Source: Pseudoalteromonas sp. BSi20652
Lineage (GTDB): Bacteria; Pseudomonadota; Gammaproteobacteria; Enterobacterales; Alteromonadaceae
Direction: 5' to 3'
NCBI RefSeq assembly: GCF_000239855.1
Contig: NZ_BADT01000058.1
Location: 1-61,885 of the forward strand
Length of the DNA: 61,885 bases
In this document: positions 37,784-46,041 of the stretch, piece after piece
How positions within the stretch are numbered: the first letter of the stretch is position 1
Layout of the letters: each line of letters starts with the position of its first letter
Translations under genes and position numbers: made by a program
Notes under the pieces: generated by a model
Databases searched by the model: none
The model's input: only the letters and a program-made list of their open reading frames with translations
What the model was told of the DNA's origin: nothing

Positions 37784-37813
37784 AAACACCGAGTAAGCTT
37801 ACTCGGTGTTTTT
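37784..37813. terminator. Terminator after the methyltransferase gene
   Basis: AAACACCGAGTAAG pairs with CTTACTCGGTGTTT as a perfect palindrome followed by T. It ends the sbcD-sbcC-methyltransferase transcript and may work from both sides. Confidence 0.85.
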
Positions 37814-37849
37814 ATATAAACCCCTCCACACCCCGAAGTTTCTCTAAGC

Positions 37850-37879
37850 GTAGGTCGGTTAAGCGAAGCGCCACCCGAC
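37850..37879 (+). repeat. REP-like element with GTAG head
   Basis: The tetranucleotide GTAG is followed directly by GTCGG-TTAAGCGAAGCGCCAC-CCGAC, an imperfect hairpin with arms GTCGG and CCGAC. GTAG plus hairpin is the hallmark of REP elements mobilised by RAYT-type proteins. A RAYT-like gene is present at 51326, but whether it acts on this element is not known. Confidence 0.55.
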
Positions 37880-37933
37880 GCTCTAATATTAACATTACTT
37901 GTACTAGCTCAGCTTCTTACTGTGTCAGTAAAC

Positions 37934-38326
37934 TTAACCAATCTCTCCAAGTGCTTTCATCGCAGCTTGTGCTTTGTCTGTTTGTACAAAAATATGGTCG
38001 TGATAAAACGCAGCAACCACATTAGCGCTAATGCCATGCTCAGTTAGCTTTGCAGATACCGCAGCAGTTAGCCCAACGGCCTCAAGGCTTGAATGTACGT
38101 TAAGGGTAATTAAATTATATTTACCTTCATAGGTAATACCTGCTCTGTCGGCAGTTACAGCTTTTAAAATAAGGGTTAGCCCTTCTTCTTCAACATAAGT
38201 GGCAAGTGGCGCTAAGTGAACATAATCAGCAAGTGAGCCTGCTAAGCAACAAAAAATATACTCGCCTTGCTTAAGCGCTGGCTGCATTGATTTTAATAAT
38301 TCGTTTAACTCTAAAATTCCGGCCAT
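37934..38326 (-). CDS. ACT-domain protein
   Basis: A 130-residue cytosolic protein with an ACT-like regulatory fold: GEYIFCCLAGSL near residue 21, AGITYEGKYNLITLNVHSSLEAVGLTAAV near 62-90, and a second half VVAAFYHDHIFVQTDKAQAAM. Such single-domain proteins are thought to sense amino acids or other small molecules. It is not adjacent to an amino-acid biosynthetic gene here. It is followed by a 39-base gap after the 187-residue gene, so the genes from 39386 leftward form a small operon. Confidence 0.82.
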   Translation of the reverse strand: MAGILELNELLKSMQPALKQGEYIFCCLAGSLADYVHLAPLATYVEEEGLTLILKAVTADRAGITYEGKYNLITLNVHSSLEAVGLTAAVSAKLTEHGISANVVAAFYHDHIFVQTDKAQAAMKALGEIG

Positions 38327-38365
38327 GGTCGATCCTTACAATGTGTTATTTAACCTGAACTCTGG

Positions 38366-38929
38366 TTATTTAGTCATTTTTAGCTGCGCGACTAGCTCGC
38401 TTAATCTCGCAATTTTTATATTACTTAGTTGCCTGTAATCAAAATATGGGCACACAATAATGTTGTTACTGGTGTCTATTGCAAACTCGTCGTCGAGCCA
38501 ATCAAGCTGTACATGAAGCTTACCTTGTTGTAATAAGTTTTTAGCGTGCGTACGCCCTGCAATTATGTGTAACTGGTTTTTATTGCTAGAAGCTTTATTT
38601 GCACAAGTAATAGTAATGTTAGGCGCGCTAAATAGCAGGGCAGTTTTACTATTTTTTTGTAGTAAATACTCATCGCGATATTGTTGCCAAGTAGAGGCTT
38701 GTTTAGCAAATGAATAATGCTCACTTGGCAGGGAAAATAGCACTTTTGCGTACACGTTAAACACTTTGCGCCAACCATTACCACAGTGCTGGTTTATGGT
38801 ATTTATTTGCTCATTTATAACCGGTTCTAGGCATTCAAGTGTTTCAAAAAACGGCATTGGCGGCGCTTTTGCTACGTATACCGCTACGCTAAATTGCGTA
38901 TCACCTAAGCCAACTAATTGGGTATTCAA
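38366..38929 (-). CDS. Uncharacterised cytosolic protein, 187 aa
   Basis: No signal peptide or membrane segment is seen. Two alpha/beta-like parts flank LHIIAGRTHAKNLLQQG near residues 121-137, and the C-terminus has ACPYFDYRQLSN-like hydrophobic-polar alternation (IIVCPYFDYRQLSNIKIARL, about 160-179). I do not recognise the family with confidence; it resembles short gammaproteobacterial proteins of unknown function. Only one base separates it from the yaiI-type gene, so the two are transcribed together. Confidence 0.65.
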   Translation of the reverse strand: MNTQLVGLGDTQFSVAVYVAKAPPMPFFETLECLEPVINEQINTINQHCGNGWRKVFNVYAKVLFSLPSEHYSFAKQASTWQQYRDEYLLQKNSKTALLFSAPNITITCANKASSNKNQLHIIAGRTHAKNLLQQGKLHVQLDWLDDEFAIDTSNNIIVCPYFDYRQLSNIKIARLSELVAQLKMTK

Positions 38930-38930
38930 G

Positions 38931-39386
38931 TTAGTTAGCCTTGTTTTGCGCTAAAATACGGTCGAGGTTATTTGCAAAGTTTTGGCGATCGGTTTGGCTA
39001 AGTGGCGGCGGCCCACCACTCATTTCTACGCCACTTGAGCGCATGGTATCCATAAAGTCGCGCACGTTGAGTATTGAGCGGATATTCTCGGTGGTATAAA
39101 GCTCGCCACGCGGGTTGAGTGCTTGCCCGCCGTTATCAATTACTTCACTTGCTAGCGGAATATCACCAGTAATAACTAAATCGCCTTTTTCAATACGTTT
39201 TACTATTTCGTCGTCGGCTACATCAAACCCCGACGATACTTGAACGCGGCTTATGTATTTTGACGGCGGAATACGCATTGCGTGATTAGCCACTAAAATA
39301 GTCTCGATTTTCATACGCTCTGCAGCTCTAAAAAGTATTTCTTTTATAACAACAGGACACGCGTCTGCATCTACCCAAATTTTCAT
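38931..39386 (-). CDS. yaiI: YaiI/YqxD family protein (DUF188)
   Basis: A 151-residue protein of the DUF188 family with a PIN-like fold. The opening [17 protein letters not shown] and the segments NHAMRIPP near 35-42, [15 protein letters not shown] near 48-62, [16 protein letters not shown] near 68-83 and NPRGELYT are characteristic. Acidic residues suggest nuclease-type metal binding but activity is not established. It is the first gene of the three-gene group with 38366 and 37934. Confidence 0.92.
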   Translation of the reverse strand: MKIWVDADACPVVIKEILFRAAERMKIETILVANHAMRIPPSKYISRVQVSSGFDVADDEIVKRIEKGDLVITGDIPLASEVIDNGGQALNPRGELYTTENIRSILNVRDFMDTMRSSGVEMSGGPPPLSQTDRQNFANNLDRILAQNKAN

Positions 39387-39516
39387 GCTATGGTCATTTT
39401 TATTGCTTTAGAATTAATATGATCCTATAGCAAATTTTTTTAATCGGCTAGCAAACTTTATATCCATCTATATTTAGATAATACGTACTATTTATGTAAT
39501 TTAAAAAGGAGCTTAC

Positions 39517-40038
39517 ATGACGGCTATAAAATACGGTTTACTTATTACAGGGCTATTTTTTCTTAGTGCTTGCACCAGCCCTCCTGAGGGAATAACACCC
39601 GTTAAAAACTTTGATATACAAAAATATAAAGGCAAGTGGTTTGAAATAGCGCGGCTCAATCACTCATTTGAAGAAGGTATGGAGCAAGTTACTGCTACGT
39701 ATTCAATTAACGACGATGGCACGGTAAAGGTCCTTAACAAAGGGTATTTAACAGATGATAAAAAATGGGATGACGCCGAAGGCTTAGCCAAGTTTGTTGA
39801 GGGCACTGACACAGGGCATTTTAAAGTCTCGTTTTTTGGCCCATTTTATGGCGCTTACGTCATTTTTGAGCTTGACCAACCCGATTATCAATATGCATTT
39901 ATAACCAGTTACAACAAAGATTACTTGTGGTTTTTGTCGCGTACACCAACGGTTAGCAAAGAGCTTAAAGAGCACTTTTTAACTAAAGCAAATCAGTTGG
40001 GTTTTGCTACCGATGAAATTATTTGGGTAAACCATTAG
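39517..40038 (+). CDS. blc: Outer-membrane lipoprotein lipocalin (Blc type)
   Basis: A 173-residue lipocalin anchored by a lipoprotein signal ending in LSAC near residue 19. Family signatures: YKGKWFEIARLNHSFE near residues 38-53 (the G-x-W lipocalin box), YNKDYLWFLSRTP near 131-143, and IIWVNH at the end. Lipocalins of this type bind hydrophobic ligands such as fatty acids or lysophospholipids in the periplasm. AGGAG precedes the start. It is a single gene and a repeat (copy A) begins at its stop codon. Confidence 0.92.
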   Translation: MTAIKYGLLITGLFFLSACTSPPEGITPVKNFDIQKYKGKWFEIARLNHSFEEGMEQVTATYSINDDGTVKVLNKGYLTDDKKWDDAEGLAKFVEGTDTGHFKVSFFGPFYGAYVIFELDQPDYQYAFITSYNKDYLWFLSRTPTVSKELKEHFLTKANQLGFATDEIIWVNH

Positions 40039-40342
40039 GGTCTGTTTATCTTTTGAGGCTAAATGTGTAGCTCTGTGTTTGGTGTTAAAACAAGGCTGAG
40101 TCTATGAAATGTGGTTTCTCCACATGAATAGGCTGTAACGCAGCACAAATAGATGCCAAACATGCGCTGCCGGTTTGGTCTAGGGCCGATATACACTTTG
40201 TTACTTGATTTTTACTTATTCTTACATGGATGTAAGCCAGTAGGGTAACGCAGGAGCAGTTACTTATCCCACTAGGTTACACACCTCGCGCCGCAATTAA
40301 ATCGCCCCTGAATAGAACAAATTTTAATTCGGGAAGGTCAAC
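40036..40342. repeat. Dispersed repeat of about 300 bp, copy A
   Basis: It shares GTTTATCTTTTGAGGCTAAA-like opening with copy C, and the segments CATGAATAGGCTGTAACGCA, CCAAACATGCGCTGCC and ATGTAAGCCAGTAGGGTAAC with copy B (41160-41460). No protein is encoded. It starts right at the lipocalin stop. It looks like a non-coding repeat, perhaps a miniature mobile element. Confidence 0.6.
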
Positions 40343-40353
40343 AGTACTTGGTA

Positions 40354-40371
40354 TGTAAAGGGGCTTTACAG
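40354..40371. repeat. TGTAAA-GGGGC-TTTACAG palindrome, copy 5
   Basis: A variant of the 17-base palindrome with core GGGGC, located just after repeat copy A. Confidence 0.55.
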
Positions 40372-40508
40372 TTACTAAACAGCTAATTGTTACAGCTGTA
40401 ATTAAATGATCATATCACTGTAAAGTAATTTAAATATACCGTTGCTAAATTACTTACACTTGCTACAAGACAGCGAGTAATTGGCATACTGAATATCCCC
40501 CTATTTTT

Positions 40509-40538
40509 GGCAGGCTTTATAGCTTGCCATTTTTTTTG
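40509..40538 (+). terminator. Orphan rho-independent terminator
   Basis: GGCAGGCT, loop TTAT, AGCTTGCC followed by eight T. No gene lies upstream on the plus strand within 470 bases, so it may end a small RNA from the region 40380-40540 or a long lipocalin transcript. Confidence 0.5.
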
Positions 40539-41159
40539 CTAAATTTAGATAACCAATAACAGATCACGATTTTACTAACTGAAGCTAATTTAGCGCTAAA
40601 AACGGCAACGCAGTACAAATAATATGTTATTTAAAACACTAAACTATTTTGAACAATCTATAATATTTTATAAAAAATCCTTAAAATTTATATGCTTATA
40701 TTAATATAGCCAAAATAAATAACACTTCATAGCCTCTTTAAATTATTTTACAAAGTAGCACACTTAGTAAAATATTGATCCAAGCAGTTAATAACAGCAT
40801 TTTATTTTGTTATTTAGTAGTGCATTTTTTAAATACATTTTTAAAATAATTAAATTTGCGACTTAAAAACAGTTAAAAATATGCAAATAGAGTCCAAAAA
40901 GTAGCAAATAAATTATGTATTTAGCTCCGTAAACTTATTAATTACTGTTTGTTTAATCTGCTTTTTAAATTGTTCGTGAGTACGTAATTTTTCGGTTTAT
41001 CTACGTTAACTTTATATTTTTACATTATATACAGTAAGTTAGCCCATTCCCAAAAGCTGATTTACCTTTAAAAAATCATCAATACTATCCAGAAAATAAA
41101 TTAATAAAAATTAATCCATTAATATTAGTATAATAATGATCCAAGTCATTTACCATCTA

Positions 41160-41460
41160 GCAAGACAGAACCTATGATGTGTGGTTGCTCCTCATAAATA
41201 GGCGATAACGCAGCATAATACCAAACATGCGCTGCCCTTTGGTCCCTCTAGTGACAGTTGACTCTTTGTTGCCTAAATAGATGTGGGTGAGGGATATGAG
41301 CAAAACGTGGAAACTTTGCTCGGTTTTTACTTATTTTTACGCAGATGTAAGCCAGTAGGGTGACGCAGGAGCCGTTACCGAGCTCTCTCGTTTACAAACT
41401 TCGTATCGCGATTAAACCTCCCCTAGATTGAACAAATATTAACTAACAAAGATCAACACG
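41160..41460. repeat. Dispersed repeat of about 300 bp, copy B
   Basis: Colinear with copy A over most of its length, for example CATAAATAGGCGATAACGCA, CCAAACATGCGCTGCC and ATGTAAGCCAGTAGGGTGAC. It contains about 45 extra bases in its middle. Not coding. Confidence 0.6.
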
Positions 41461-41595
41461 CCCTCGTTATTATTTTTAATCATTGCGTGTATAACTACTT
41501 AGTAAAATAATGATCTTAAATAAACAACCATATTTGCCCGTTTACCTATAATATTTAAGCTTTTAAGTACTTTAAAATACAAAGTAAAAATGACA

Positions 41596-41946
41596 ATGAG
41601 CGATCAGAGAAAGCTAAACTACGTAGAGTTGCAGCATATGACTTATCGCCTATGAAAAAATTTTAGTAATGTATTTAACTGTGAGTTTACTGACTATGGA
41701 CCAGAGTACACGGCTTTTAGCGGATAAGGCTTAGACGGTGGGATTTTTTAGGCTCCATTCAAATCACTGACTCAACACAGAGCAGCACGACTTATTTTTA
41801 CAGCGACGACATACATACAACGTTAAAAAGTAACCTTATTTGGTGGCACAATATTAAAGCCTATTTTTTAGCTCCCTGGTGGTTGTCGGTCTCACTTTAC
41901 AGAGCCAAGTGGTAACAAATTTGCTGTATGGGCGGAAGAACACTAG
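41596..41946 (+). pseudogene. Decayed glyoxalase/VOC-family gene
   Basis: Read through three frames this stretch encodes the full outline of a small VOC protein: MSDQRKLNYVEL at the start, then DYGPEYTAFSG, GLDGGIF and APFKSLTQ, then FYSDDIHTTLK, and finally FGGTILKPIF, PGGCRSHFTEPSGNKFAVW and a TAG. There are at least four in-frame stops and two frame changes. This cannot be explained by one or two sequencing errors, so it is a true pseudogene. It lies in the repeat-rich stretch between the lipocalin and uracil-DNA-glycosylase genes. Confidence 0.8.
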
Positions 41947-42096
41947 GTTTTATAGGGGCTGCAGGTCATTAATACGCAAAGATCAGAATTTTACTAACTA
42001 AACTCGATTTTAGTTAAAATAAACCGATTTTTTACCAACTCATTAAGCAAAAGCATCAAAATAGAGTGTTTTTTAGGCATTTAAGGCCAAAAATAG

Positions 42097-42678
42097 ATGA
42101 ATACGTGTAAATTAATAGAGCAAGTTAGTAAATGCGTGATCTGTAAATCTCATTTACCTTTAGGCGCTCGTCCCGTAATACAATTTAACCCAAACGCACA
42201 TATTTTAATTGCAGGTCAAGCACCTGGTATTAAAGTACACAAAACAGGCATACCCTTTAACGATGCAAGTGGTGACCGCTTACGAGAGTGGCTAGGGCTA
42301 ACAAGTGATGAGTTTTATAACGCCAATAATATTGCTATTTTACCTATGGGTTTTTGTTACCCTGGTAAAGGAAGGTCGGGCGACTTACCACCACGAAAAG
42401 AGTGTGCACCGGCGTGGCGCGAGCAACTACTGACTGCATTACCCAATATTGAGCTAACAATAGTGCTTGGTAAATATGCACAGGCTTACCATTTACCACA
42501 TACTAAAAACCAAACATTAACCGAGTTAGTAAAATCATGGCGTGAGTATTGGCCAACTCATTTAGTGCTTCCTCATCCAAGCCCACGCAATAATATTTGG
42601 CTTAAAAAGAATCCATGGTTTGAACACGATGTATTACCCGCACTTAGCATTCGCGTCGCGACTATTTTAAATAAGTAA
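42097..42678 (+). CDS. Uracil-DNA glycosylase family protein
   Basis: A 193-residue protein of the uracil-DNA glycosylase superfamily (the YgjF/UdgX-like small group). Visible are CVICKSHLPLGARPV near 15-29, the first active-site motif LIAGQAPGIKVHKTGIPF near 37-54, DRLREWLG near 60-67, MGFCYPGKG near 83-91, and the second motif VLPHPSPRNN near 155-164. Whether it cuts uracil or another damaged base is not certain. The Cys pairs at the N-terminus are not clearly an iron-sulfur cluster. It is preceded by the repeat-rich region. Confidence 0.87.
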   Translation: MNTCKLIEQVSKCVICKSHLPLGARPVIQFNPNAHILIAGQAPGIKVHKTGIPFNDASGDRLREWLGLTSDEFYNANNIAILPMGFCYPGKGRSGDLPPRKECAPAWREQLLTALPNIELTIVLGKYAQAYHLPHTKNQTLTELVKSWREYWPTHLVLPHPSPRNNIWLKKNPWFEHDVLPALSIRVATILNK

Positions 42679-42795
42679 AACGACTGGGCGTAACAAGCTC
42701 TCAGGATTAGAATTTATTTAATTTACGAGCTACTCAATGGCGGAGCAAGATTTATAACGCAGTTCTATTATCGTAAAACAAACCTTAATATTTAC

Positions 42796-42813
42796 CGTAA
42801 AGGGGCTTTACAG
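42796..42813. repeat. CGTAAA-GGGGC-TTTACAG palindrome, copy 6
   Basis: Sixth member of the palindrome family, with one arm mismatch (C for T) and core GGGGC, in the gap upstream of the bile-acid-symporter-like gene. Confidence 0.5.
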
Positions 42814-42911
42814 CCAGCTTAAACTTTAATTAACTTACAAAAAAATAGATTTTGTTTATAGTTCTACTTCTCAGTACACACTATTAAAAATAAAAATCGA
42901 GGTTACCTAAT

Positions 42912-43799
42912 TTGAATGCATCTATATTAACCGAAGTAATACTTCCTTTAGCCCTTGCGCTTATCATGTTTGGTATGGGTCTTGGGCTTACAATAAATGA
43001 CTTCACTCGATTATTTAAAAGCCCACTTGCTATTGTTATGGGGTTAATTGGTCAACTTGTAGCAATGCCTTTATTAGCATTAGGGTTATGTTATTTAATG
43101 AACTTGCCAACACCCATAGCCATTGGACTAATGATATTAGCTGCATGCCCTGGGGGCACTATGTCAAATGTGGTAAGCCAACTCGCTAAAGCTAATTTAG
43201 CGCTTTCGGTGAGCTTAACGGCAGCTTCTACAGCTATTAGCATTGTAACTACACCGTTTATTATTGGCTTTGCTATGAATCAATTTGCACCGGCAGACGA
43301 TACTAGTTTTTCTATTTTAACTACATCACTTGGGTTATTTGCTATTACCTTGGTGCCTGTTGCTATTGGTATTTGGTTACGTCACTCTAGAAGTGATTTT
43401 GCTATAAACATTGAGCCGTTTTTTAGGCGCTTCTCTTTATTTTTTATGCTTGCGATGATTGCGGCATTGGTAATAAAAGAGCGTAACTTATTAGTTAGCT
43501 CATTTAACGATGTATTTTGGGCGTGTATAGCGCTTAATATTGGCTCTATGATGTTAGGTTGGTTGATTGCTAAAAGTTCAAAATTAGATTTAACTGATTC
43601 GCTGACGCTTTCTATTGAAGTAGGGATTCAAAATGCATCGTTAGCCATTTTAATCGCTATTAGCTTTTTAAATAAACCAGCATACGCAGTAACTGGCGGC
43701 GTATATGGTCTTGCTATGTTTATAGGCCCACTTTTATTAATTGGCGCATTAAAACTTAAAAATAAACGCACTATGAAAGTTATACATGGAAATAAATAA
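42912..43799 (+). CDS. Bile acid:sodium symporter family transporter
   Basis: A 295-residue inner-membrane protein with nine to ten hydrophobic segments of the BASS/SBF family. Characteristic are MFGMGLGLTINDF near residues 20-32, the first crossover region AACPGGTMSNVVSQLAKAN near 77-95, and the second IEVGIQNASLAILIA near 235-249. The start is TTG: GAGG lies at about ten bases before it, and no in-frame ATG occurs before the first membrane segment. Substrates of bacterial members are often organic acids or sulfate conjugates; the substrate here is unknown. It is a single gene. Confidence 0.88.
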   Translation: MNASILTEVILPLALALIMFGMGLGLTINDFTRLFKSPLAIVMGLIGQLVAMPLLALGLCYLMNLPTPIAIGLMILAACPGGTMSNVVSQLAKANLALSVSLTAASTAISIVTTPFIIGFAMNQFAPADDTSFSILTTSLGLFAITLVPVAIGIWLRHSRSDFAINIEPFFRRFSLFFMLAMIAALVIKERNLLVSSFNDVFWACIALNIGSMMLGWLIAKSSKLDLTDSLTLSIEVGIQNASLAILIAISFLNKPAYAVTGGVYGLAMFIGPLLLIGALKLKNKRTMKVIHGNK

Positions 43800-43867
43800 A
43801 CACCCACTTGTAACGATAATAGTTAACTATTAATTTTTCTTAAAAATATAAAATTTAGGCATCAAAA

Positions 43868-43892
43868 AAGGTGGCAACAGCCACCTTCTTTT
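43868..43892. terminator. Bidirectional terminator between convergent genes
   Basis: AAGGTGGC, loop AACA, GCCACCTT, with A and T tracts on the two sides. It lies between the symporter gene and the 43907 gene, which converge. Confidence 0.8.
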
Positions 43893-43906
43893 ATAAAATA
43901 ATAAAT

Positions 43907-44476
43907 TTATAGTAGTGCAAAAAGCTTTTTAAGTTGTGGCATATATTCGCTCACAAGCTCAAGGTTACTCTCACTAACAACTGGTTCGCTTGATTCAACA
44001 GCGCTTAATGTTTTTCCAAAAGAGCCCATTGACGAACTAGCACTACTGTCTTTAGCGCTTTTCATGCTGCTTAAACCACCCATAACTTTACTGGCTGTTT
44101 CTTTATTTTTTTCAGATAAACCAGATTTAAGGTTTTCGATGTAAGCCATAGAAACTTCAGAACCAACCGTAATTAACTGCTCTGGAGTAAAACCATAACG
44201 ACTCGTTACACCTTCAAAGCTCTTGTACAGGTCTTGGTCTTTAATCATGCTCAGTGCACTGTTAGCTAAAGAACCTTGCTCTGATGTTGTTTGATCAGCA
44301 GAAGCGCCCAACATACTACCTAAATCAAGACCTTGTAAAGAGTCTTGGGCGCTCGCCCAGCTTGTTACTGCTGGTAATGCTTTCATGTAGTTTTGTAAGT
44401 CACCTTCAGTAATGTCTTTTGCAAAACCAGAAAAGCTCATTGCTAACAAACTAAGTGATACGAGTATTTTTTTCAT
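43907..44476 (-). CDS. Secreted protein of unknown function, Ser-rich
   Basis: A 189-residue protein with a clear signal peptide ending near residue 19 (SGFA-KD). The mature part is helical and rich in Ser, Leu and Met, including TSRYGFTPEQLITVGSEVSMAY near 89-110, and then a Ser-rich stretch SAKDSSASSSMGSFG near 137-151. No Cys is present. I do not recognise the family. It is monocistronic with an upstream gap of 211 bases. A periplasmic location is the only inference I can support. Confidence 0.72.
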   Translation of the reverse strand: MKKILVSLSLLAMSFSGFAKDITEGDLQNYMKALPAVTSWASAQDSLQGLDLGSMLGASADQTTSEQGSLANSALSMIKDQDLYKSFEGVTSRYGFTPEQLITVGSEVSMAYIENLKSGLSEKNKETASKVMGGLSSMKSAKDSSASSSMGSFGKTLSAVESSEPVVSESNLELVSEYMPQLKKLFALL

Positions 44477-44687
44477 GTAGGCGTTTCCTATTAATATATG
44501 AAGCCCTAAAAGCTAGAGCTGCGCAATTAGAAACTAAATAATTGCATATGCCAATACAAAAAAATGTATTAGCCGGTTTTACAGTACAAATTATGGCAAA
44601 TGGATAAATATCTAAGATTTAAGTTGATTCACCACAAGTCAATGTACAGATGATATAATGCATTTTTGATAATTAGAGCTGAACACA

Positions 44688-45101
44688 ATGTTAACAATTT
44701 CAAATACTGTCACTATAGATGAATGGGAGCTGGAGCTTACTGCAATTCGCTCGCAAGGTGCCGGTGGTCAAAATGTTAACAAAGTAGCGAGTGCTATTCA
44801 TTTACGTTTTGACATTAATCGCTCTAAGCTTCCTGACTTTTATAAAGAACGTTTACTTGCCCTAAACGATACGCGTATTACTAAAGATGGCGTTTTAATA
44901 ATTAAAGCGCAAAGTCATCGTACGCAGGAGCTTAACCGTGACGACGCCCTTAAACGTTTAAAAGACCTAATTTTAAGCGCAACAAAGGTAAACAAAGCGC
45001 GAAGAGCTACCAAACCAAGCCGTAATTCGCAACGCAAACGCATGGATAAAAAAACCAAGCACGGGCAAAACAAAGCTTTACGCGGCAGTGTCAAAATTTA
45101 A
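44688..45101 (+). CDS. arfB: Alternative ribosome-rescue factor ArfB (YaeJ)
   Basis: A class-I-release-factor-like peptidyl-tRNA hydrolase that frees ribosomes stalled without a stop codon. The catalytic GGQ motif is in SQGAGGQNVNKVASAIHL near residues 22-39. The end carries the long basic tail needed to enter the empty mRNA channel (RKRMDKKTKHGQNKALRG near 116-133). The 137-residue length is typical. It is a single gene and convergent with apbE. Confidence 0.95.
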   Translation: MLTISNTVTIDEWELELTAIRSQGAGGQNVNKVASAIHLRFDINRSKLPDFYKERLLALNDTRITKDGVLIIKAQSHRTQELNRDDALKRLKDLILSATKVNKARRATKPSRNSQRKRMDKKTKHGQNKALRGSVKI

Positions 45102-45130
45102 ACCTTAACAATTGAAGCTATGCTTAACCA

Positions 45131-46024
45131 TTAAGGAATGATCCAATGTGGGAGGGGTTGCGAGTCTAACAAAGTATGGGCTCCTCTACCTTGCAGCATG
45201 CCAAGTGTGGCTAACATACCCGCCTGAATACATTGTGGTGCAGCCACAGTAATAGAGCGCGGTGCATCAATCACCGACCAACCCGTTTTTGGGTCAAGAA
45301 TATGACTGTAACGAACCCCGTTATTTAATAAGTAACGTTTAGCGTCGCCGCTTGTTGCAAGCGCACCACTGCGAAGCGAAACCACCATGGTTTTTTGTTG
45401 CTCAAAACCAGGGTGTTCAATACCGACTTGCCATGGTTGAGCATCATTTCGCTCACCGGTTACGGCTAAATCGCCCCCTAAATTAACCAATGCCGGAACA
45501 TTACTACGCTGCTTGAGTAACTGAATACATTTGTCAACCGCGTACTCTTTGCCTATACCACCAAAATCAAGCTCCATTGCTGCAGGTAAGGTAATGGTGC
45601 TCTCATTAAAGAGTACTTTATCAAAGCCAATTTTAGGCAGTAGGGCGTTTATTTGCGAGCGGGTAGGGAGTGTATCTGAGCCGTCAAAATGCCATACTTG
45701 GCGTAAAATACCTGAACTTATGTCAAATAATCCTTGGCTTAAATTAAAGCATTGCTGGGCAAAGCTCAGTAAAGCAAAAGTTTCATTATCAATAGAAACA
45801 GCTCTACCTTGGCTGTTATTTATAGCCGTGCACACACTATTTGGATTATATCGGCTATATTTTTGCTCTATTCGCCAAACCTCATTAGCAACCAGGTTGC
45901 CAAGCTGCTTAGCTAAATGGGTATCGGTGCTGTCTAGCAATAATTCGCAAGGGCTTGCCATGGCATTAAATTGCACACTCAAACCCGCACCTTGCGAATG
46001 TACTGATATTGCTTGTTTACCCAC
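45131..46024 (-). CDS. apbE: FAD:protein FMN transferase, ApbE family
   Basis: Attaches FMN covalently to Thr or Ser of target flavoproteins using FAD. Family motifs: FDISSGILRQVW near 97-108, DFGGIGKEYAVDKCI near 152-166, NLGGDLAVTGE near 181-191, ATSGDAKRY near 227-235 and HILDPKTGWSV near 245-255. It is 297 residues, shorter than most ApbE proteins, and has no signal peptide or lipobox although exported ApbE proteins usually do. It ends the tlpA-DUF4266-DUF3570-apbE operon, 17 bases after the DUF3570 gene, and its target is probably a protein of this operon or one exported with it. Confidence 0.92.
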   Translation of the reverse strand: MGKQAISVHSQGAGLSVQFNAMASPCELLLDSTDTHLAKQLGNLVANEVWRIEQKYSRYNPNSVCTAINNSQGRAVSIDNETFALLSFAQQCFNLSQGLFDISSGILRQVWHFDGSDTLPTRSQINALLPKIGFDKVLFNESTITLPAAMELDFGGIGKEYAVDKCIQLLKQRSNVPALVNLGGDLAVTGERNDAQPWQVGIEHPGFEQQKTMVVSLRSGALATSGDAKRYLLNNGVRYSHILDPKTGWSVIDAPRSITVAAPQCIQAGMLATLGMLQGRGAHTLLDSQPLPHWIIP

Positions 46025-46041
46025 GTTAGTCGCTCAAATTA

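Larger units (their letters stand above)
40562..42041. repeat. Scattered AGTTAGTAAAAT-TGATC sites in a gene-poor region
   Basis: Sites similar to those at 21793-22121 occur here in both orientations: complement at 40562, 41981 and 42020; direct at 40761, 41124 and 41497. The consensus is near TTAGTAAAATAATGATC. The stretch 40040-42096 holds no intact gene; besides these sites it contains repeat copies A and B, an orphan terminator and a decayed glyoxalase-like gene. Confidence 0.5.

Noticed and set aside
19504-42813. TyrR boxes
   Set aside because: TyrR sites have the arms TGTAAA and TTTACA six bases apart. All copies here have five bases and a G/C core, and the neighbouring genes are not aromatic amino-acid genes. 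A different factor or a repeat fits better.
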